NCBI RefSeq assembly: GCF_030766935.1
Contig: NZ_JASERL010000018.1
Coordinates: 1-64,000, forward strand
Length of the DNA stretch: 64,000 nt
Source: Streptomyces sp. KL109B
GTDB taxonomy: Bacteria > Actinomycetota > Actinomycetes > Streptomycetales > Streptomycetaceae
Reading direction: 5' to 3'
The notes below the pieces were generated by a model. It saw nothing but the letters and a program-made list of their open reading frames with translations, was not told the origin of the DNA and ran no database searches. The first letter of the stretch is position 1. Every line of letters starts with the position of its first letter. Both the position numbers and the translations under genes were made by a program. Of the stretch, positions 60,670 through 64,000 are shown in pieces.

Positions 60670-61422
60670 TCATACGTCCGTGACGCGCAGCCCCGCGTGT
60701 GCCTTGTAGCGGCGGTTCACGGAGATGAGGTTGGCGACGAGGGACTCGACCTGATGGGCGTTGCGCAGCCGGCCCGAGAAGATACCGCGCATGCCGGCGA
60801 TGCGTCCGGCGAGCGCCTGCACAATCTCCACGTCGGCGCGCTCCTCGCCGAGGACCATGACGTCGGTGTCGATCTCGTCGACCTCCGGGTCGGAGAGCAG
60901 CACGGCCGACAGGTGGTGGAAGGCGGCCGCGACCCGCGAGTCCGGGAGCAGGGCGGCGGCCTGTTCGGCGGCGCTGCCCTCCTCCGGCTTCAGGGCGTAC
61001 GCGCCCTTCTTGTCGAAGCCGAGCGGGTTGACGCAGTCGACGACGAGCTTGCCGCGCAGCTCCTCGCGGAGGGCTTCGAGGGTGGCGCCGTGGCCGTCCC
61101 AGGGCACGGCGACGATCACGATGTCGCTGCGGCGGGCGCACTCGGCGTTGTCGGCGCCCTCGATGGCCAGGCCCTGTGCGTTGAGTTCGTCGGCGGCGGT
61201 CCGCGCGCGCTCGGCGGCGCGGGAGCCGAGGATCACCTTCTGGCCCGCGCGGGCGAGGCGGTAGGCGAGGCCCTTGCCCTGCGGCCCGGTTCCGCCGAGG
61301 ACGCCGACGACGAGACCGGAGACATCGGGCAGGTCCCAGGGGTCCTTGGCCGGCGCCTTCTGGCCGCTCTGGCCGCTCTGCCCGCCCTGGCTGCTGGTCT
61401 GGCTGCTTTCGGTAGAGGTCAT
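60670..61422 (-). CDS. npdG: F420H2:NADP+ oxidoreductase (NpdG-like)
   Basis: 250 residues. After a Gln/Ser-rich N-terminus, NADP motif 'VGVLGGTGPQGKGLAYRLAR' and 'KVILGSRAAERARTAADELN'. F420-binding parts follow ('VIVAVPWDGHGATLEALREE', 'DCVNPLGFDKKGAYALKPEE', 'RVAAAFHHLSAVLLSDPEVD'). It exchanges hydride between coenzyme F420 and NADP in the cytoplasm, so supplies reduced F420 for secondary metabolism or detoxification. It lies 14 bp downstream of the sialidase gene and may be co-transcribed. Confidence 0.92.
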   Translation of the reverse strand: MTSTESSQTSSQGGQSGQSGQKAPAKDPWDLPDVSGLVVGVLGGTGPQGKGLAYRLARAGQKVILGSRAAERARTAADELNAQGLAIEGADNAECARRSDIVIVAVPWDGHGATLEALREELRGKLVVDCVNPLGFDKKGAYALKPEEGSAAEQAAALLPDSRVAAAFHHLSAVLLSDPEVDEIDTDVMVLGEERADVEIVQALAGRIAGMRGIFSGRLRNAHQVESLVANLISVNRRYKAHAGLRVTDV

Positions 61423-61436
61423 GCGGCCGACCCTAC

Positions 61437-62540
61437 TCAGGCGTACGGGCTGGTGAGAGCCGCTACCGGGATCCGCCGGAACGTGATCGTCCCGTACGCG
61501 GTGAAGTCCCCGGTCTCGTAGAGCAGGCCGACGGTGTCGGCGTCGGCGCGTACGAGGTCGGAGTAGGCGGCGGGCCTGCCGTCGACGGTGTGGGCGTCCT
61601 GCCAGGTCACGCCGCCGTCGAGGCTGCGGCGGACCGTCATCAGGGCGCGGAATCCGGGGTCGGCGGGGCCCGAGTAGAGCAGCACGTCGGGCTCTCCGAG
61701 GTGCAGCAGGCTGCCCTCGACGACGGGTCCGGTGAGGCCGGCCTGTGGGCGGAAGGGCTGGGCGAGGTGTTCGCCGCCGTCGGTCGAGTGGGCGTCGGCG
61801 CGGGCGCCGGGGGCCGGGGAGTCGTTGCGGGTGTTGAAGTAGAGGCGACCGTCGGGGAGTTGGGCGCAGGTCGTCTCGTTCGCGTTGATGTAGTTGTCGG
61901 GGGCGGTCGTGCCGTCGTCGACGTAGCCGATCCGCCAGGTCGCGCCGTCGTCGTCGCTGAGCAGGCAGTGGCCGCCGTTGTACGTGCCTTCGGTGCCGGT
62001 GTCCGTGCCGGTCGGCGGCAGGGAGTGGTTGGCGGGGACGACGATCCGGCCCTCGCGGGTCAGGACGGCGTGGCCGGGCGTGGTCGCGTACCAGCGCCAG
62101 CCCGGCTTCTTCGTCGTGGCGGTGATCTCCCGGGAGGGGCCCCAGGTGGCGCCGTGGTCGTCGCTGTGCGTGATCCACACGCGGCGTCCGTCGGCGGCGG
62201 AGACCCGGCCGCGCCGGATGGCGTCCTCGGTCGCGGCGGCGGCGTTGCGGATGTGGACGAGCAGGACGCGGCCCGAGGCGAGGACGACGGGGGCCGGATT
62301 ACCGGCGAGGTCGCGCCCGTTGGCGACGGCGACCTGGAGCGGGCCCCAGGTGCGGCCGCCGTCGGCGGAGCGGCGCAGCACGATGTCGATGTCGCCGAAG
62401 TCCTCGCTGGAACCGCGCCGCCCCTCGCAGAACGCGAGCAGGGTGCCGTCGGCTGCGCGTACGACGGCGGGGATGCGGAAGCTGGCGTAGCCGGAGTCGC
62501 CGGCGCGGAACGGGATGGAGGTCGCGGGCATGGCCGTCAT
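61437..62540 (-). CDS. exo-alpha-sialidase-like protein (GH33)
   Basis: 367 residues from ATG at 62540. N-terminal FRIP motif ('YASFRIPAVVRAADGTLLAF'), several Asp boxes ('RSADGGRTWGPL', 'SDDHGATWGPSR', 'SDDDGATWRIG', 'SLDGGVTWQD') and 'ANHSLPPTGTDTGTEGTYNG'. It should hydrolyse terminal sialic acid. There is no signal peptide, so it is probably cytoplasmic or non-classically exported. It may act on an internal glycoside. It could pair with the secreted GH89 glucosaminidase elsewhere in the window, but no transport genes link them. Confidence 0.9.
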   Translation of the reverse strand: MTAMPATSIPFRAGDSGYASFRIPAVVRAADGTLLAFCEGRRGSSEDFGDIDIVLRRSADGGRTWGPLQVAVANGRDLAGNPAPVVLASGRVLLVHIRNAAAATEDAIRRGRVSAADGRRVWITHSDDHGATWGPSREITATTKKPGWRWYATTPGHAVLTREGRIVVPANHSLPPTGTDTGTEGTYNGGHCLLSDDDGATWRIGYVDDGTTAPDNYINANETTCAQLPDGRLYFNTRNDSPAPGARADAHSTDGGEHLAQPFRPQAGLTGPVVEGSLLHLGEPDVLLYSGPADPGFRALMTVRRSLDGGVTWQDAHTVDGRPAAYSDLVRADADTVGLLYETGDFTAYGTITFRRIPVAALTSPYA

Positions 62541-62664
62541 GCCGTCATGGTGCCCGCCGCGGATAACTTCTCGTGAACTTCCGGTTGCCTGCTGCCCGCG
62601 CGCCTCATCTCGTTCGGGCGGTGTTCCCGTGAACGAGGGGAACCGGCACGGCACTTGAGGCACC

Positions 62665-63273
62665 ATGCGCCCCATGGACGCCGTACGAGTGGCACTGTTG
62701 CGCGAGGTGCTCGCCGGGACCGAGTGGCCCGCCGCCACGCGTCGTTTCGCCGGGGCACTGCGGTCGTCGGTGGCGGCGCACGGGGGTGGGCTGCTGCTCG
62801 TGGGCACGCCGAGCTACGAGCCGTGGCATCTGGCGGCCCACCTGGTCGACGAGGCGGCGTGGTCCGGCACGCCGGAGCTGGCGCCCACGCTGGTGCGGCA
62901 CGCGGCGCGTCCCGACGATCCGGCGCACCTGGCCGTCGGGCTCGGGCGCCTTGAGGCGGCGCGGCGGGGTGAGACGTTGCTGGTGGTGGCGCCGGACGAG
63001 GCGGGGGCGCCGTTGTTGGAGCGGGTGCATGACGCGCGGCGGGCGGGGGCGACGGTGTTGGCGTTGGAGGGCGGTGGGGAGTTGCGCGCGATGGCGCACG
63101 ACGGGTTGAGCGTGCCTGGGGACACCGATCTTGATCTGGATACGGTGCAGCATTTGGTGAGTGCGGCGGCGGGTGAGAATGCGGGGGCCGCTCCGCGGGG
63201 GCGGCGGGGGGTGCGGGATCGGTTGTCGCGGCTTGCGGATCATTTGACCGCGCCGCCGCCGGCTCGGTGGTGA
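62665..63273 (+). CDS. conserved hypothetical protein, 202 aa
   Basis: Starts MRPMDAVRVALLREVLAGTE (GAGG 4 nt upstream; ATG at 62674 is possible). The middle, 'SSVAAHGGGLLLVGTPSYEP', 'GRLEAARRGETLLVVAPDEA' and 'ERVHDARRAGATVLALEGGG', looks like an alpha/beta fold, possibly SIS-like. The C-terminus is Arg/Pro-rich. No family is firmly recognised. It is followed 18 bp later by an interspersed repeat. Confidence 0.7.
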   Translation: MRPMDAVRVALLREVLAGTEWPAATRRFAGALRSSVAAHGGGLLLVGTPSYEPWHLAAHLVDEAAWSGTPELAPTLVRHAARPDDPAHLAVGLGRLEAARRGETLLVVAPDEAGAPLLERVHDARRAGATVLALEGGGELRAMAHDGLSVPGDTDLDLDTVQHLVSAAAGENAGAAPRGRRGVRDRLSRLADHLTAPPPARW

Positions 63274-63291
63274 TGGTTTCGGCTACCCGCG

Positions 63292-63343
63292 CGGGGCTCT
63301 GCCCCGGACCCCGCTCCTCAATCGCCGGAGGGGCTTGAGGGGC
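63292..63343 (+). repeat. interspersed palindromic repeat (family R), copy
   Basis: GGGGCTCTGCCCCGGACCCC, then GCTCCTCAATCGCCGGAGGGG and CTTGAG. On the minus strand its sequence provides the last codons and TGA stop of the gene at 63318. Confidence 0.88.
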
Positions 63344-63539
63344 CCCACTTGGGGTCGGTGTCCCATTCCAGGTTGCGTTCGCGGGCCGTTTCCATTGCGT
63401 GCTGGGCCTCCTCGCGGGAGGCGTAGGGGCCGAAACGGTCCTTGTTGGGGCACTCGGGGCCCTCTTCGACCTTCTTGTGTTCCAGGCAGTAGTACCACTC
63501 GCCCGGCTTTCCTACGGTCCGCTTCTTGAACAGCGCCAC
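63318..63539 (-). CDS. small conserved protein, SPOR-like
   Basis: About 73 residues from GTG at 63539 (AGGAGAGGAG 8 nt upstream); the ATG at 63563 is less likely. Reads VALFKKRTVGKPGEWYYCLE, 'HKKVEEGPECPNKDRFGPYA', then 'SREEAQHAMETARERNLEWD'. Two Cys/His pairs suggest a small metal-binding or SPOR-like fold. The last residues (PSSPSGD) and TGA come from an interspersed repeat. It is divergent from map. Function unknown. Confidence 0.75.
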   Translation of the reverse strand: MALFKKRTVGKPGEWYYCLEHKKVEEGPECPNKDRFGPYASREEAQHAMETARERNLEWDTDPKWGPSSPSGD

Positions 63540-63596
63540 GGCGGCTCCTCTCCTCTCCGCCATGCTCCCCCACGCACGCTCGTTACACTCGCTGGC

Positions 63597-64000
63597 ATGT
63601 CTGGCCAGTCGCAAGCGTCGCCCACCCTGCTCGTTCCGGGGGAGATCTCCCCCATCCGCTCCGTGCCCGGGAACATCCGGCGCCCCGAGTACGTCGGCAA
63701 GCCCGCGCCGACCCCGTACAAGGGCCCCGAGGTGCAGACCCCGGAGACCATCGAGGCGATGCGGGTCGCCGGGGGGATCGCGGCGCGGGCGATGGAGGAG
63801 GCGGCGAAGGCGATCGCGCCGGGCGTCACCACCGACGAGCTGGACCGCATCGCGCACGAGTACATGTGCGACCACGGCGCGTACCCGTCCACGCTCGGCT
63901 ACCGCGGCTTCCAGAAGTCGCTCTGCACGAGCGTCAATGAGGTCATCTGTCACGGAATCCCGGACTCCACGGTGCTGCGCGACGGCGACATCATCAATCT
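63597..64000 (+). CDS. map: methionine aminopeptidase, type I (partial, runs off the edge)
   Basis: 134 codons visible: MSGQSQASPTLLVPGEISPI, then the pita-bread fold start 'TIEAMRVAGGIAARAMEEAA', 'GVTTDELDRIAHEYMCDHGA', 'YPSTLGYRGFQKSLCTSVNE', 'VICHGIPDSTVLRDGDIINL'. The His of 'CHGIP' is a conserved active-site residue. It removes the initiator methionine from nascent proteins. ATG at 63597. The metal-ligand-bearing C-terminal half lies beyond 64000. Confidence 0.95.
   Translation, partial: MSGQSQASPTLLVPGEISPIRSVPGNIRRPEYVGKPAPTPYKGPEVQTPETIEAMRVAGGIAARAMEEAAKAIAPGVTTDELDRIAHEYMCDHGAYPSTLGYRGFQKSLCTSVNEVICHGIPDSTVLRDGDIIN

Noticed and set aside
1..64000. tRNA, rRNA or riboswitch genes
   Set aside because: No cloverleaf, rRNA-like segment or recognisable riboswitch core was seen on either strand; short structured RNAs could still be missed without a covariance search.

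Overview
This is a very GC-rich actinobacterial chromosome segment, almost certainly Streptomyces. Codon use has strong G/C bias at third positions. The order glnA, glnII, glnE, glnA2, panB, map matches what is known of the S. coelicolor core chromosome. There are many Tat/lipoprotein-secreted proteins, F420 enzymes, SARP, ANTAR and DUF397/DUF5753 regulators. No rRNA, tRNA, CRISPR array, prophage or biosynthetic cluster is visible. The last gene (map) runs off the right edge.

Layout. (1) 0.2-12.6 kb: nitrogen assimilation. glnA and glnII each have an upstream GlnR-type operator with 11-bp half-site periodicity. Between them lie a phosphorothioate-dependent McrA-like restriction gene broken by a 185-bp MITE-like insertion, a glycine-zipper protein, and a compact minus-strand operon cheB - cheR/PAS - GAF/ANTAR - ANTAR in an organism that should lack chemotaxis. 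(2) 12.7-25 kb: secreted GH89 glucosaminidase, a TPR protein, a sigma-factor-like protein fused to a membrane anchor, a probable di-iron protein paired with a PDR-type reductase and followed by TetR, a tautomerase, a receiver-SpoIIE phosphatase and a LacI regulator. (3) 25-35 kb: PAP2 lipid enzyme, amidohydrolase and permease with a divergent TetR, glnE, and an FMN-split-barrel/VOC pair preceded by a 13-bp tandem array. (4) 35-39 kb: accessory island with a WhiJ/AbaA-like regulatory trio (HATPase, XRE-DUF5753, DUF397), then an AbiE toxin-antitoxin operon whose toxin gene runs into an ISAzo13-type transposase remnant. (5) 39-50 kb: glnA2, DUF3105/DUF305 secreted pair, sedolisin protease, amino-acid permease, DUF6153-multicopper oxidase (copper) pair, MFS exporter and a membrane-anchored EEP hydrolase. 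(6) 50-64 kb: TetR/DHA2 exporter, panB, DrrAB-type ABC exporter, a large AfsR-type regulator, M50 protease, F420:NADP oxidoreductase, sialidase and map.

How parts work together. GlnA and GlnII make glutamine. GlnE adenylylates GlnA-type enzymes, and GlnA carries the target Tyr397. GlnA2 lacks that tyrosine, in line with its reported role as a gamma-glutamylpolyamine synthetase. An interspersed palindromic repeat family of about 50 bp occurs at ten loci, mostly directly at gene 3' ends. Two copies lie in frame inside the AfsR-type regulator, and others supply stop codons. Two defence loci in the window (McrA-like and AbiE) have both been damaged by mobile elements.
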